Positions 34,447 to 42,734 of a DNA stretch of 64,000 nucleotides are shown here, piece by piece. Under the pieces are notes generated by a model, which made no database searches, was not told where the DNA came from, and was given only the letters and a program-made list of their open reading frames with translations. The DNA comes from a bacterium HR29 (lineage in GTDB: Bacteria; Chloroflexota; Dehalococcoidia; Tepidiformales; Tepidiformaceae). Every line of letters starts with the position of its first letter. The first letter of the stretch is position 1. The stretch is from assembly GCA_002898215.1 (NCBI GenBank), contig BEIF01000001.1, positions 353,501 to 417,500 of the forward strand, in the 5' to 3' direction. A program made the translations under genes and the position numbers.

Positions 34447-35517
34447 CTAGCTCGCCGGGCTTGGCGCGGGCAACGGCCCAGCCGAACGGCTCCCCGTTCC
34501 CAGCGCCTTCCGCACCCGCGGCGCCACCTCGCCGCCGTACAGCTCGATGGCGCGGAGGACATGCCGATGAGGGATGGTGCCCACGGTGAGTTGAAGGAGG
34601 AAGCGCTCGTGGCCGAACAGCTCGTGCTGACGGAGGATCTTCTCCGCTACCTCGTCGGGGGTGCCCACGAAGTCGGCGCCGTTCGGCCCTCGGCCAGCCT
34701 CGAACGCCTCCCGCGTCAACGGCGGCCACCCCCGCTCCGCTCCGATGCGGTCCATCTGCAGCTTGAAGGCCGGGAAGGCGATGTCCGCGGCCATCCGCGA
34801 GGTGTCGGCGATGAACCCGTGGGAGGCGATGCCGACCTTCGGCGGCTGGTTCGACTCGGCTGCCGCCGCGCGGTACAGCTCGATCAACGGGCTGAACCGT
34901 GCCCATCGGCCGCCGATGATCGCCAGCACGAGGGGCAGCCCGAGAACCCCGGCCCGCACGCAGGAGTGCGGCGCCCCTCCAACGGCGACCCATACCGGGA
35001 GTGGCTGTTGGACGGGGCGGGGATAGACCCCACGATCCTCGATAGGCGGCCGGTGCTTCCCCCTCCACGTGACCCGCTCCCGTTCCCGCAGCTCGAGCAG
35101 GAGGAGCAGCTTCTCTTCGAACAGCTCGTCGTAATCGGAGAGGTCGTAGCCGAAGAGGGGGAAGGATTCGAGGAAGGACCCGCGCCCGACCATAATTTCG
35201 GCTCGGCCGTTCGAAAGGAGGTCGAGCGTGGCAAACTGCTGGAACACCCGTACCGGGTCGTCGGAGCTGAGCACGGTCACCGCGCTCGTCAGACGGATGC
35301 GCGAGGTTCGCGCTGCCGCGGCCGCCAGGATTACGGACGGCGCCGAGGCGACGTATTCCGGGCGGTGGTGTTCGCCGACGCCGAAGACATCGAGCCCGAC
35401 CTGGTCTGCCAGCTCGATCTCCTCGAGCAGCCGCGCCATCCGCTCCCGAGGGGAGATTCGGCTCCCAGTTTCGGGGTCGACGGTGCAGTCGCCGAAGGTG
35501 TAGATGCCGAGTTCCAC
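34447..35517 (-). CDS. LLM-class (luciferase-like) flavin-dependent oxidoreductase
   Basis: 356 residues of a bacterial luciferase-like TIM barrel: [78 protein letters not shown]. Enzymes of this group use FMN or F420; the cofactor cannot be decided here. GTG start with AAAGG upstream and a TACACT box at 35571-35566 that gives a leader of about 42 nt. Confidence 0.88.
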   Translation of the reverse strand: MELGIYTFGDCTVDPETGSRISPRERMARLLEEIELADQVGLDVFGVGEHHRPEYVASAPSVILAAAAARTSRIRLTSAVTVLSSDDPVRVFQQFATLDLLSNGRAEIMVGRGSFLESFPLFGYDLSDYDELFEEKLLLLLELRERERVTWRGKHRPPIEDRGVYPRPVQQPLPVWVAVGGAPHSCVRAGVLGLPLVLAIIGGRWARFSPLIELYRAAAAESNQPPKVGIASHGFIADTSRMAADIAFPAFKLQMDRIGAERGWPPLTREAFEAGRGPNGADFVGTPDEVAEKILRQHELFGHERFLLQLTVGTIPHRHVLRAIELYGGEVAPRVRKALGTGSRSAGPLPAPSPAS

Positions 35518-35610
35518 GGTCGATACGCCTTTCTGCGGCCCCAGAGCGCCTGCTTACGGAAGGTAAGTGTACGTGCTCATCGTAGCACACCGGGGCCGCC
35601 TCGCCTCCGC

Positions 35611-35616
35611 TAGGAT
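35611..35616 (+). promoter_or_regulatory. leaderless -10 box of lspA
   Basis: TAGGAT ends 6 nt before the lspA GTG. The intervening GGAGTC could mimic a ribosome site, but it is too close to the start, so leaderless initiation fits better. Confidence 0.5.
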
Positions 35617-35622
35617 GGAGTC

Positions 35623-36186
35623 GTGCCCTCGGACGATTCGGCCCCTCTTGCTGTCGTTCGTGCCCAGCTTGCCCAGCGCACACGTCGCTCCGACCTCCGG
35701 CTGCTGGCGCTTGCGGCGAGCGTCGTGGCGGTGGACCAGGCGACGAAGGCGGCGGTGCGGGCCTGGCTCGCGCTCGGAGATTCGTGGCCGGCGGATGACT
35801 GGCCCGTTCGTCTGGTCCATTTCACGAACACGGGCGCGGCGTTCGGTCTCTTCCAGAACGCTGCCCCCCTGTTGGCGGTGGCCAGCCTGGCTGGCATCGC
35901 GCTGATCCTCGTCTACCTGTTCAGTCCCGACTTCGCCCAGACGCCCATCCGCCTTGCCCTTGCCCTGATGCTCGGTGGGGCGCTGGGCAACCTCATCGAC
36001 CGCGTGACGCGGGGCGAGGTGGTGGACTTCATCAAGGTGCCCCAGTGGCCCGCATTCAACGTGGCCGACTCGGCCATTACCATCGGCGTGACGCTCTTGC
36101 TATGGATGACGCTGTTCGGACGGTCCGACCCGGAGAGCGGATCTGCTTCACCGCCCCCCGCCGAGGACGGGTCGACTCCCTCGTAG
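35623..36186 (+). CDS. lspA: lipoprotein signal peptidase (signal peptidase II)
   Basis: 187 residues with four membrane helices. The catalytic aspartates lie in [20 protein letters not shown] and [24 protein letters not shown] is also conserved. It removes signal peptides from prolipoproteins, and two likely substrates are encoded at 40.3-42.2 kb. GTG start. The rluD frame begins within its last 85 bp. Confidence 0.95.
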   Translation: MPSDDSAPLAVVRAQLAQRTRRSDLRLLALAASVVAVDQATKAAVRAWLALGDSWPADDWPVRLVHFTNTGAAFGLFQNAAPLLAVASLAGIALILVYLFSPDFAQTPIRLALALMLGGALGNLIDRVTRGEVVDFIKVPQWPAFNVADSAITIGVTLLLWMTLFGRSDPESGSASPPPAEDGSTPS

Positions 36187-37073
36187 CTCGGGAGATTCCG
36201 GCTCTCAGCCGGGCGAGGGCTCAACGCCTCGTCGCCGAAGGTCACGTGCGCGTCGGGGGCCTGCCCGTGGAGAAGTCCCGCGTCGTGGAGCCCGGCGAGC
36301 TGGTCGAGGTGTACGTTCCCGCCCGGCATCGCTCTCCCGAGCCGCTCCCCTTTGACCTCCCGGTCCTGTACGAGGACGACGCTCTCCTGGCCATCGACAA
36401 GCCGGCTGGAATCGCCACGCACGGCGCTCCCGGCGACATGCGCCCGAGTGTGGTGTGGTGGTTCGTGCAGCGCTTTCCCCGGTTGGCGGAAACGTTCGAT
36501 GCCGACCGTCCCGGCATCGTCCACCGCCTCGACAAGGGCACGAGCGGGGTCCTGCTGCTGGCGAAAACTCCTGCTGCCCAGCTGGCCCTCAACCAGGCGT
36601 TCGAACAGCGGCGGGTCCGGAAGGAGTATCTCGCCCTCTGTGACGGCGTCCCGCCCCGCGAGCGGGCGGTGATCGACGCGCCCATCGGGCGGCATCCGGG
36701 CGATCGCACGCGGATGGCGGTTACCATCCGCGGTCGGGACGCGAAGACGGAGTACACCGTCCTCGGGGCCTCCCAAGGGAAGTCCCTGCTCCTCGTTCGC
36801 CCGCTCACCGGCCGGACGCACCAGATTCGTGTCCACCTGGCCGCCATCGGTGCACCAGTGGCCGATGACCGGGTGTACGGCCGGCGGGGCGGCGAACGCC
36901 CGCTGCTGCACGCATACCGGTTGGTCGTTCCTCACCCCCTGGGCGGGGTTCTCGACGCTGCCTCGCCGCTGCCCGACGATTTCTGGGCAGCAGCGGTGGA
37001 CGCGGGGCTCGCCGAGGCTGCCCGCCCCTACCGCCAGTCCCCACCCCCGCGGCGTTTCGAGGAGGCTTCGTGA
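36102..37073 (+). CDS. RluD/RluA-family pseudouridine synthase
   Basis: 323 residues. N-terminal S4 domain (about 22-80; [20 protein letters not shown]), then the synthase core with the catalytic aspartate in [18 protein letters not shown] and the [20 protein letters not shown] signature. Modifies uridines in rRNA. The ATG at 36102 lies inside lspA; no good Shine-Dalgarno is seen, so translation may depend on lspA. Followed by gltX with a 4-bp overlap. Confidence 0.92.
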   Translation: MDDAVRTVRPGERICFTAPRRGRVDSLVAREIPALSRARAQRLVAEGHVRVGGLPVEKSRVVEPGELVEVYVPARHRSPEPLPFDLPVLYEDDALLAIDKPAGIATHGAPGDMRPSVVWWFVQRFPRLAETFDADRPGIVHRLDKGTSGVLLLAKTPAAQLALNQAFEQRRVRKEYLALCDGVPPRERAVIDAPIGRHPGDRTRMAVTIRGRDAKTEYTVLGASQGKSLLLVRPLTGRTHQIRVHLAAIGAPVADDRVYGRRGGERPLLHAYRLVVPHPLGGVLDAASPLPDDFWAAAVDAGLAEAARPYRQSPPPRRFEEAS

Positions 37074-38554
37074 CCGAACAACCCGTCCGCACGCGGTACG
37101 CTCCCAGTCCGACCGGCGATCCCCATGTCGGGAACATCCGGACGGCTCTCTTCGCTTGGGCGCTGGCCCGCCGCACCGGCGGCCAGTTCCTCCTGCGCAT
37201 CGAGGACACCGACCGTACGCGGTACGTGCCCTCCTCGCTCGAGGCGATCTACGAAAGCCTTCGCTGGCTCGGGCTCGATTGGGACGAAGGCCCCATCGTG
37301 GGCGGCCCGTACGCTCCCTACATCCAGTCGGAGCGGCTTCCCTACTACCACGAGGTCGCGAACCGGCTCCTCGCCGAGGGGAAGGCGTACCGCTGCTTCT
37401 GCACGGTGGAGCGCCTCGATGCCCTTCGCGCCGAACAGCAGCGCCGTAAACAGCCGCCCGGCTACGACGGCCTCTGCCGGTCGATCCCGCCCGCCGAGGC
37501 GGAGGCGCGAGCTGGCGAACCCCACGTCATCCGCTTCAAGATGCCACGCGAGGGGCAGACGGTCCTCCGCGACGCGATCCGCGGAGAGGTGGTATTCGAA
37601 AACGCCCTTCAGGACGACTTCGTCCTCCTGAAGTCCGACGGCTACCCCACGTACCACCTCGCCGCCATCGCCGACGACATCGCCATGCGCATAACGCACG
37701 TCATCCGCGGCGAGGAGTGGCTCTCGTCGGCTCCCAAACATATCCGCCTCTACGAAGCGCTCGGCGCGCCGGAACCGGTCTGGGCCCACCTGCCGGTGAT
37801 CCTCGGCACGGACCGGAAGAAGCTCTCGAAGCGCTCGGGTGACACCTCCGTCCTGGAGTACCGCGAGAAGGGATACCTCCCGGAGGCGATGGTGAACTTC
37901 CTCGCTTTGCTGGGGTGGTCGCTCGACGACAAGACCACCATCGTGGACCGGGAGACGTTCGTGCGGAACTTCTCGCTCGAGCGCGTGGGCGCGAACCCTG
38001 CCGTTTTCGACATCGAGCGGCTCGACTACCTGAATGGCTACTACATCCGCGCGATGTCACCCGACCGCTGGGCGGCGACGGTGGTGGAGTGGTGCGAGGC
38101 GCACCTGCCGTCCTCCGTCCCGCGGCCCCTCGACCGCTCCGTACTCGAAGCTGCCGCCCCCCTCCTCCAGGAGCGGGTGACGCGCTTGGCCGATATCGAC
38201 GACCTCGTCCTCTTCCTCTTCACGGAGCGCGCCCCCGAGTACGAGCCCGAGCTGCTGGTTGAACGTCTTGCCGGGGACCGCGACTTCGCCCTGCGCGTGG
38301 TGGATGCCGCGCTCCTCGCGCTCGATGCCCTTCCGCCGCAGGAGTGGACCCGGGAGCGGGTGGAAGGGGCGGTGCGCAGCCTCGAATCGGCCCTGGGCAC
38401 GAAGCTGCGGAAGTTCGTCGCCGTCCTCTACGTCGCGGTGATGGGTCGACCGCAGGGCATCCCGCTCTTCGATTCGATGGCGCTCTTGGGACGAGAGCGG
38501 ACGCTGCTTCGCCTGCGAGAGGCGCGGGCGAAGCTCGAACGGATGCACGGGTGA
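37070..38554 (+). CDS. gltX: glutamyl-tRNA synthetase
   Basis: 494 residues, class I. The HIGH-type motif is in RYAPSPTGDPHVGNIRTALF; RIEDTDRTRYV and the KMSKS-type KKLSKRSGDTSVLEY follow. The zinc-binding cysteine set typical of some GltX proteins is not obvious. GTG start in GTGA overlap with the pseudouridine synthase gene. Provides Glu-tRNA(Glu) for translation. Confidence 0.96.
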   Translation: MTEQPVRTRYAPSPTGDPHVGNIRTALFAWALARRTGGQFLLRIEDTDRTRYVPSSLEAIYESLRWLGLDWDEGPIVGGPYAPYIQSERLPYYHEVANRLLAEGKAYRCFCTVERLDALRAEQQRRKQPPGYDGLCRSIPPAEAEARAGEPHVIRFKMPREGQTVLRDAIRGEVVFENALQDDFVLLKSDGYPTYHLAAIADDIAMRITHVIRGEEWLSSAPKHIRLYEALGAPEPVWAHLPVILGTDRKKLSKRSGDTSVLEYREKGYLPEAMVNFLALLGWSLDDKTTIVDRETFVRNFSLERVGANPAVFDIERLDYLNGYYIRAMSPDRWAATVVEWCEAHLPSSVPRPLDRSVLEAAAPLLQERVTRLADIDDLVLFLFTERAPEYEPELLVERLAGDRDFALRVVDAALLALDALPPQEWTRERVEGAVRSLESALGTKLRKFVAVLYVAVMGRPQGIPLFDSMALLGRERTLLRLREARAKLERMHG

Positions 38555-38566
38555 GGCGGGCGCCGA

Positions 38567-38607
38567 TTGACAGCCTCCTACCGGTCGGAAAAGATGCCCC
38601 TGGCATC
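38567..38607 (+). promoter_or_regulatory. promoter and small palindrome before the alcohol dehydrogenase
   Basis: A perfect TTGACA (38567-38572) is followed after 17 nt by AAAGAT (38590-38595). An inverted repeat GATGCC-cct-GGCATC (38593-38607) overlaps the -10 end and the predicted start of transcription, a possible operator. AGGAGGG precedes the ATG. Confidence 0.5.
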
Positions 38608-38630
38608 TCACTTCGAGCAGGAGGGTCTGG

Positions 38631-39710
38631 ATGCGTGCCAAGGCGGCCGTGATGTACGGCGTCAACCAGCCGCTCGTCATCGAGGAGATCGAGCTCGACT
38701 CGCCTCGGGCCGGCGAGGTGCTGGTCAAGACGGGGGCCAGCGGGGTGTGCCACTCCGACCTGCACTTCATGGAGGGTTCGTACCCCACCGCTACGCCCAT
38801 CGTTCTCGGCCACGAATCGGCAGGCACCGTGGTCGAGGTCGGTGAAGGCGTCACCAACGTCAAGCCCGGAGACCGGGTGGTGGTGGCCTTCGTGGCCTCG
38901 TGCGGCCACTGCGCGAACTGCGTTACCGGTAAGCCCTACCTCTGCGAGAACACCCAGGCGCTGGGCCGCGCCGACCGCGTCCGCCTGAAGGGGCAACCGA
39001 TCCCCCAGTTCGCCAACATGTCGGCCTTCGCCGAGTACCAGCTCGTGAGCGCGAATGCCTGTGTGAAGGTCCCCGACGGTGTACCGCTCGAGGCGGCCGC
39101 CCTCGTGGGCTGCAGCGTCATGACCGGCGTGGGCGCGGTCGCCAACACCGCCAAGGTCCCCGTCGGCGCGACGGTGGCGGTGGTCGGCTGCGGGGGCGTC
39201 GGCCTCAACATCATCCAGGGGGCCCGGCTCGCCGGCGCGTCGCGCATCATCGCCATCGACATCGTGGAGAGCAAGCTTGCGGCGGCGAAGGAGTTCGGCG
39301 CCACGGATGTCATCGATGCCTCCTCGAAGGACCCGGTGGCCGAAGTCATCCAGATGACGGGCGGGGGCGTCGACTTCGCCTTCGAAGCCATCGGCCTCGC
39401 GAAGACCGCCGAGCAGTGCTTCGCGATGATCAAGCGGGGCGGGCGAGCGGTCGTGGTGGGCATGATCCCCGTGATGCAGCAAGTCAGCCTGCCGGGGTTC
39501 GGGTTTCTCCAGGAGAAGGGCATCATCGGCAGCTTCTACGGGTCCACCCGCCAGACCTACGACATGCCCTGGTTGATGGAGCTGTACCGCCAGAAGCGCC
39601 TCAAGATCGACGAGCTCATCTCGCGCCGCTGGAAGCTGGAGGAGATCAACGAGGCGTACGCTGCCCTCAAGCGGGGCGAGGTGAACCGCAGCGTCATCGT
39701 TTTCGATTAG
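38631..39710 (+). CDS. zinc-dependent alcohol dehydrogenase (MDR superfamily)
   Basis: 359 residues. GVCHSDLHFMEGSYP and GHESAGTVVEVGEGV carry catalytic zinc ligands; the structural zinc is held by CGHCANCVTGKPYLC. The Rossmann motif is VAVVGCGGVGLNIIQGA, followed by an acidic IAIDIVESK that favours NAD. Similar to class III-like or mycothiol-type dehydrogenases; the true substrate is open. Clear promoter and Shine-Dalgarno upstream and a hairpin downstream, so it is probably monocistronic. Confidence 0.92.
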   Translation: MRAKAAVMYGVNQPLVIEEIELDSPRAGEVLVKTGASGVCHSDLHFMEGSYPTATPIVLGHESAGTVVEVGEGVTNVKPGDRVVVAFVASCGHCANCVTGKPYLCENTQALGRADRVRLKGQPIPQFANMSAFAEYQLVSANACVKVPDGVPLEAAALVGCSVMTGVGAVANTAKVPVGATVAVVGCGGVGLNIIQGARLAGASRIIAIDIVESKLAAAKEFGATDVIDASSKDPVAEVIQMTGGGVDFAFEAIGLAKTAEQCFAMIKRGGRAVVVGMIPVMQQVSLPGFGFLQEKGIIGSFYGSTRQTYDMPWLMELYRQKRLKIDELISRRWKLEEINEAYAALKRGEVNRSVIVFD

Positions 39711-39728
39711 GTTCGGGCAACGCGCACC

Positions 39729-39757
39729 GAGGGGTCGGGCAGCACGCCCGACCCCTC
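39729..39757. terminator. perfect 12-bp hairpin between convergent genes
   Basis: GAGGGGTCGGGC and GCCCGACCCCTC flank a 5-nt loop (AGCAC). It lies 18 bp after the dehydrogenase stop and 28 bp from the end of the convergent peroxiredoxin gene. There is no T-run on either side, so it is a bidirectional terminator of the no-U-tract kind or an RNA-stabilising hairpin. Confidence 0.7.
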
Positions 39758-39785
39758 ACGCTCGCCCGCGGCGACCTCCGACGTT

Positions 39786-40256
39786 TCAGCCCTTCAAGCA
39801 GCTCATCACCGGGTCGTAGTCCGGAAGCTCGACCACCTTGGGAGCAGGCTGGATCCAGGCGATGCGGCCGTCCTTGTCCACGACGATCACGACGCGATTG
39901 CTGATGCCGCGTTCCTCGATCAGCACGCCGTACTTCCGGGACACCTCGCCTTTCGGGAAGTCGCTGAGCACCGGGTAGGAAATCCCTAGCTGTTCTTTCC
40001 ACGCTTTTAGGGCCCACGTGTTGTCGACCGAGATCGCCACCGGAATGGCGTTCTGCGCGGAGAACTCGGCTATCTTCTGCTCAACGAGCTGGAGCTGGTT
40101 CGAACAGACCGGCGAGAAGGCCGCGGGTACGAAATTCAGCACCACGGCGTTCTTGCCGCGATAGTCGCTGAGACGGAACGTGTCGCCCGTGGGGCTGCTG
40201 GGGAGTTCGAAGTCGGGGGCCTCGTCGCCCACCTTCAGGGTCGCCGTTTCTGCCAT
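39786..40256 (-). CDS. peroxiredoxin (AhpC/TSA, AhpE/Bcp-like)
   Basis: 156 residues. DEAPDFELPSSPTGDTFRLS, then NFVPAAFSPVCSNQLQLVEQ with the classical P-x3-S-x2-C active site, and a cysteine five residues from the C-terminus (MSCLKG) that might serve as resolving partner. Reduces peroxides in the cytoplasm. ATG with GGAGGA 6 nt upstream and a near-consensus promoter. It contrasts with the atypical peroxiredoxin at 15.9 kb. Confidence 0.92.
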   Translation of the reverse strand: MAETATLKVGDEAPDFELPSSPTGDTFRLSDYRGKNAVVLNFVPAAFSPVCSNQLQLVEQKIAEFSAQNAIPVAISVDNTWALKAWKEQLGISYPVLSDFPKGEVSRKYGVLIEERGISNRVVIVVDKDGRIAWIQPAPKVVELPDYDPVMSCLKG

Positions 40257-40284
40257 GCGTTCCTCCGGGGTGAAGACTACGCAA

Positions 40285-40313
40285 ATGCTAGTGCCAGCGC
40301 TTCGGCTTTGCAA
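40285..40313 (-). promoter_or_regulatory. sigma-70-type promoter of the peroxiredoxin gene
   Basis: On the minus strand TTGCAA (40313-40308) and TAGCAT (40290-40285) are 17 nt apart. Transcription would start near 40278, leaving a 22-nt leader that carries the GGAGGA site. Confidence 0.65.
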
Positions 40314-40321
40314 GCGAGGCG

Positions 40322-40909
40322 TTAGGGGATCCGGATCGTCTGGCCCGGCTGGAGCGCCTGACAGTCGAGCCCGTTCAAGGAGATGAGGGCCTGGAGGTCG
40401 ACCCCGTACGTTCGGGCGATGTCGTAGCACGTGTCGCCAGGTTGGATCGTGTGCGTGCGCCCGCCAGTTCCCGCTGCGCCGGTGGGCGTGGGCGTCGCGC
40501 GGGCCGCAGGGGCGCTCGCCCCCGGCACGACCAGGTCCTGCCCCGGCTGCAGGTTCGTACATCCTGGGTCGATACCGGGATTCGCGTTCCGGAGCGCCTC
40601 CACCGTCACGCCCAGCGCCTCGGCGATGCTGATGCAGGTGTCGCCGGGCTGCACCGTATACGTGCGCCCGGTCGTCGGTGGCGCGGTCGGGCCCGCGGTA
40701 GGCGAGCCCGATGGCGGCACGATGATGCCTCCCTCGAACCGGAAGATGCGCTGTTCGGAAGCGGGCGTCGCGGTGGGGACCGTTGCCGGGTCGGTCAGGC
40801 GCAGCGAGGGACCTTCACCAGGGCCATCGCCGTTCCCGCAGGCCGCGATGATGGCTGCGACGACCGCAACCACCAGAGCCGTGCCGAAACGTGCTCGCAC
40901 GCTCGCCAT
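40322..40909 (-). CDS. LysM-repeat lipoprotein
   Basis: 195 residues. A signal peptide ending in a lipobox (VAAIIAAC, Cys about 24) is followed by a Pro/Thr-rich linker, a first LysM (about 83-128; TYTVQPGDTCISIAEALGV), a second linker (Ala/Pro/Thr) and a second LysM (about 150-194; THTIQPGDTCYDIARTYGV). LysM domains bind peptidoglycan or chitin-like glycans. It begins one base after the M28 stop, so it shares that mRNA, and it should be matured by LspA. Confidence 0.9.
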   Translation of the reverse strand: MASVRARFGTALVVAVVAAIIAACGNGDGPGEGPSLRLTDPATVPTATPASEQRIFRFEGGIIVPPSGSPTAGPTAPPTTGRTYTVQPGDTCISIAEALGVTVEALRNANPGIDPGCTNLQPGQDLVVPGASAPAARATPTPTGAAGTGGRTHTIQPGDTCYDIARTYGVDLQALISLNGLDCQALQPGQTIRIP

Positions 40910-40910
40910 G

Positions 40911-42239
40911 CTAGGAATCCTCGGCGAAGGGCGGCAACTCGGCGAGTAACGCTGCCAGCACGGCGAGGCCGACCCGGCCGATGCGCTCCACTTCCGCCGC
41001 GTCGATGGCCTCGAAGCGGTCGTCCGGCGTGTGGATGACCGAGAAGTCGCCCGACGTGAAGAGCACGACCGGCACGCCGGCAGCTTCGAAGCTCGCGTGG
41101 TCGCTCGAGGCGTTCGGCGGGAGCGTCGAGGGCACCGCCGGAATGCCGAGCGTCGCCGAGACCTGAAGGGAGCCCTGGACGAGCACGGGTGTGCCGATCA
41201 CCTCCACTCGGCTCCCTATCCCGGTCACGTCGAAGTTCAGCATCGCTTCGGGGAGGGCCGCTGCGGCCTGCAGCTCCTCCGCCATCGCGCGTGAACCGTG
41301 CAGCCCGAACTCCTCCGCCCCGAACGCGGCGAAGCAAAGCCCCGGGTCGAGACCATCGGCAGCCATCGCCCGGGCAAGCTCCAGCATGGTCGCTGTGCCG
41401 CTCGCGTTGTCGTTCGCCCCGGGCGAGCCGGGGACGGAATCGTAGTGCGCTCCGACGAGAACGCGACAGCGCCCCTGGGGTGCGGCGGCCGCGAAGACGT
41501 TGATGGACTCGAGCGTTCCCGGTGGGTCGGCGCGGACCGTCACGTCGTCCCCCCGTTCCGCCGCGGCCAGGAGCGCTTCCCGCGCCTCCTTCCCGACGGC
41601 GACCGCCGGGATTTCGGACGCCCCCTGGAGCGTGCCGAAGAACGCCCCCGGGGCGTCGTTCACCACCACCAGGGCTGCTGCCCCTTTCCTGCGTACGTTT
41701 GCGTACTTCCCTGCGAAGGTGACCGCGCCCCGGTCGGCGATGGCGACCGCGCCCTGTAGGTCGAGACTTGCGACGTCGGCTTCGCTGGCGAGCCCCACGA
41801 ACACTGCCCGGCCGGTCACCTCCCCGCTCGCCGACCCTCCCAGCGGCAGGGCGTCCAAGCGCTCTCCGCCCACCTCGACCGCCGCGCTACGTAGGGCCTC
41901 GTCGCGAACACGGAAGGTTCGCAGCTCGGCGGCGTACCCGTAACGTGCGAGCTCGCCGCGGATGTACTCCGCTGCCCGGCGCTCGTTACCGCTACCGGCG
42001 ACGCGCTGGCCGATCTCCACGGCCAGGATGCGGATGTGCGCCATCGCCCGCTCCGCCCTGAATTCGGACGGCCCCAGGTCGATGAGAGCGCGCGTGGCCG
42101 GGGCCGACGTCGGCTCTGCCGTGATTGCCGCCTGCGCCGCGGTGGGCGGCGGTGCCCCGGCCGGCGCCGCCCGGTCGCCACACGCCGCGAGCGCACAGAC
42201 GGAAAGGAGCCCTACGAAGGCCCAGAGGCGGTGACGCAC
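40911..42239 (-). CDS. M28-family metallopeptidase, lipoprotein
   Basis: 442 residues. Lipobox LSVCALAAC (Cys about 20), an inserted PA domain (about 145-235; GRAVFVGLASEADVASLDLQ) and the M28 catalytic domain: VGAHYDSVPGSPGANDNASG and CFAAFGAEEFGLHGS carry the zinc ligands and catalytic acids, and FSVIHTPDDRF the last histidine. An extracytoplasmic aminopeptidase, probably supplying amino acids; a peptide ABC transporter is at 21-25 kb. GTG start 7 nt after a TAGGCT box. Confidence 0.93.
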   Translation of the reverse strand: MRHRLWAFVGLLSVCALAACGDRAAPAGAPPPTAAQAAITAEPTSAPATRALIDLGPSEFRAERAMAHIRILAVEIGQRVAGSGNERRAAEYIRGELARYGYAAELRTFRVRDEALRSAAVEVGGERLDALPLGGSASGEVTGRAVFVGLASEADVASLDLQGAVAIADRGAVTFAGKYANVRRKGAAALVVVNDAPGAFFGTLQGASEIPAVAVGKEAREALLAAAERGDDVTVRADPPGTLESINVFAAAAPQGRCRVLVGAHYDSVPGSPGANDNASGTATMLELARAMAADGLDPGLCFAAFGAEEFGLHGSRAMAEELQAAAALPEAMLNFDVTGIGSRVEVIGTPVLVQGSLQVSATLGIPAVPSTLPPNASSDHASFEAAGVPVVLFTSGDFSVIHTPDDRFEAIDAAEVERIGRVGLAVLAALLAELPPFAEDS

Positions 42240-42246
42240 GAGTCCC

Positions 42247-42252
42247 AGCCTA
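42247..42252 (-). promoter_or_regulatory. leaderless -10 box of the M28 peptidase gene
   Basis: TAGGCT on the minus strand ends 7 nt before the GTG at 42239. No Shine-Dalgarno lies between them. Confidence 0.5.
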
Positions 42253-42281
42253 CCCCAGAGGGGCGAAATGCTCCGGAAACC

Positions 42282-42704
42282 TCAGCGTCGGCCGAACCAA
42301 CGGCGGATACGCCGCGCCAACGAGGGCCGCTCCGGTTCGTACTCGATGTACCGGTCGCGCCAGTACACCCGGCGGGGGCCGCCTGGCGTACGCCGTCCCG
42401 GCTCGCGGAAGAACGACCACACGAAGGCTCCCAGGAACAGGACGATGCCGACGAACGAGAGCCAGATTCCCTGTGCCCAGGCCGCAGAGGCGACGAGGCC
42501 CGCCAACACCAGCCCGGCGCCCGCGAAGAGCAGGGTCGCCGGCTCGATCGGCAGCCGCAGGCGGGGGAGCCGAGGGCGGCGGGGACGCCGTCTACGCCGA
42601 AACGGGATCGGCTCACGCGAAACGGGACCCTCCCCGGGCAGATCCCCTGCCCGTGCCAGGATCTCCTCGATCTCCTGCTGGATGCGATCGGGCATGGCGC
42701 TCAC
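42282..42704 (-). CDS. small membrane protein with basic flanks, unknown function
   Basis: 140 residues (or 137 from the ATG at 42695). A short helical N-terminus (MPDRIQQEIEEILARAGDLP) is followed by a very Arg/Pro-rich stretch, two adjacent membrane helices (about 55-75 and 79-97) and a basic, Tyr-containing tail ending RRWFGRR. I recognise it only as a type of small protein common in Chloroflexota. GTG 42704 lies 5 nt after a TACGGT box. Confidence 0.7.
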   Translation of the reverse strand: MSAMPDRIQQEIEEILARAGDLPGEGPVSREPIPFRRRRRPRRPRLPRLRLPIEPATLLFAGAGLVLAGLVASAAWAQGIWLSFVGIVLFLGAFVWSFFREPGRRTPGGPRRVYWRDRYIEYEPERPSLARRIRRWFGRR

Positions 42705-42709
42705 CGATA

Positions 42710-42715
42710 ACCGTA
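42710..42715 (-). promoter_or_regulatory. leaderless -10 box of the small membrane-protein gene
   Basis: TACGGT on the minus strand ends 5 nt before the GTG at 42704, at the short end of the spacing range seen in this window. Confidence 0.35.
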
Positions 42716-42734
42716 GGCTGCCCGGGTGCGCTTG

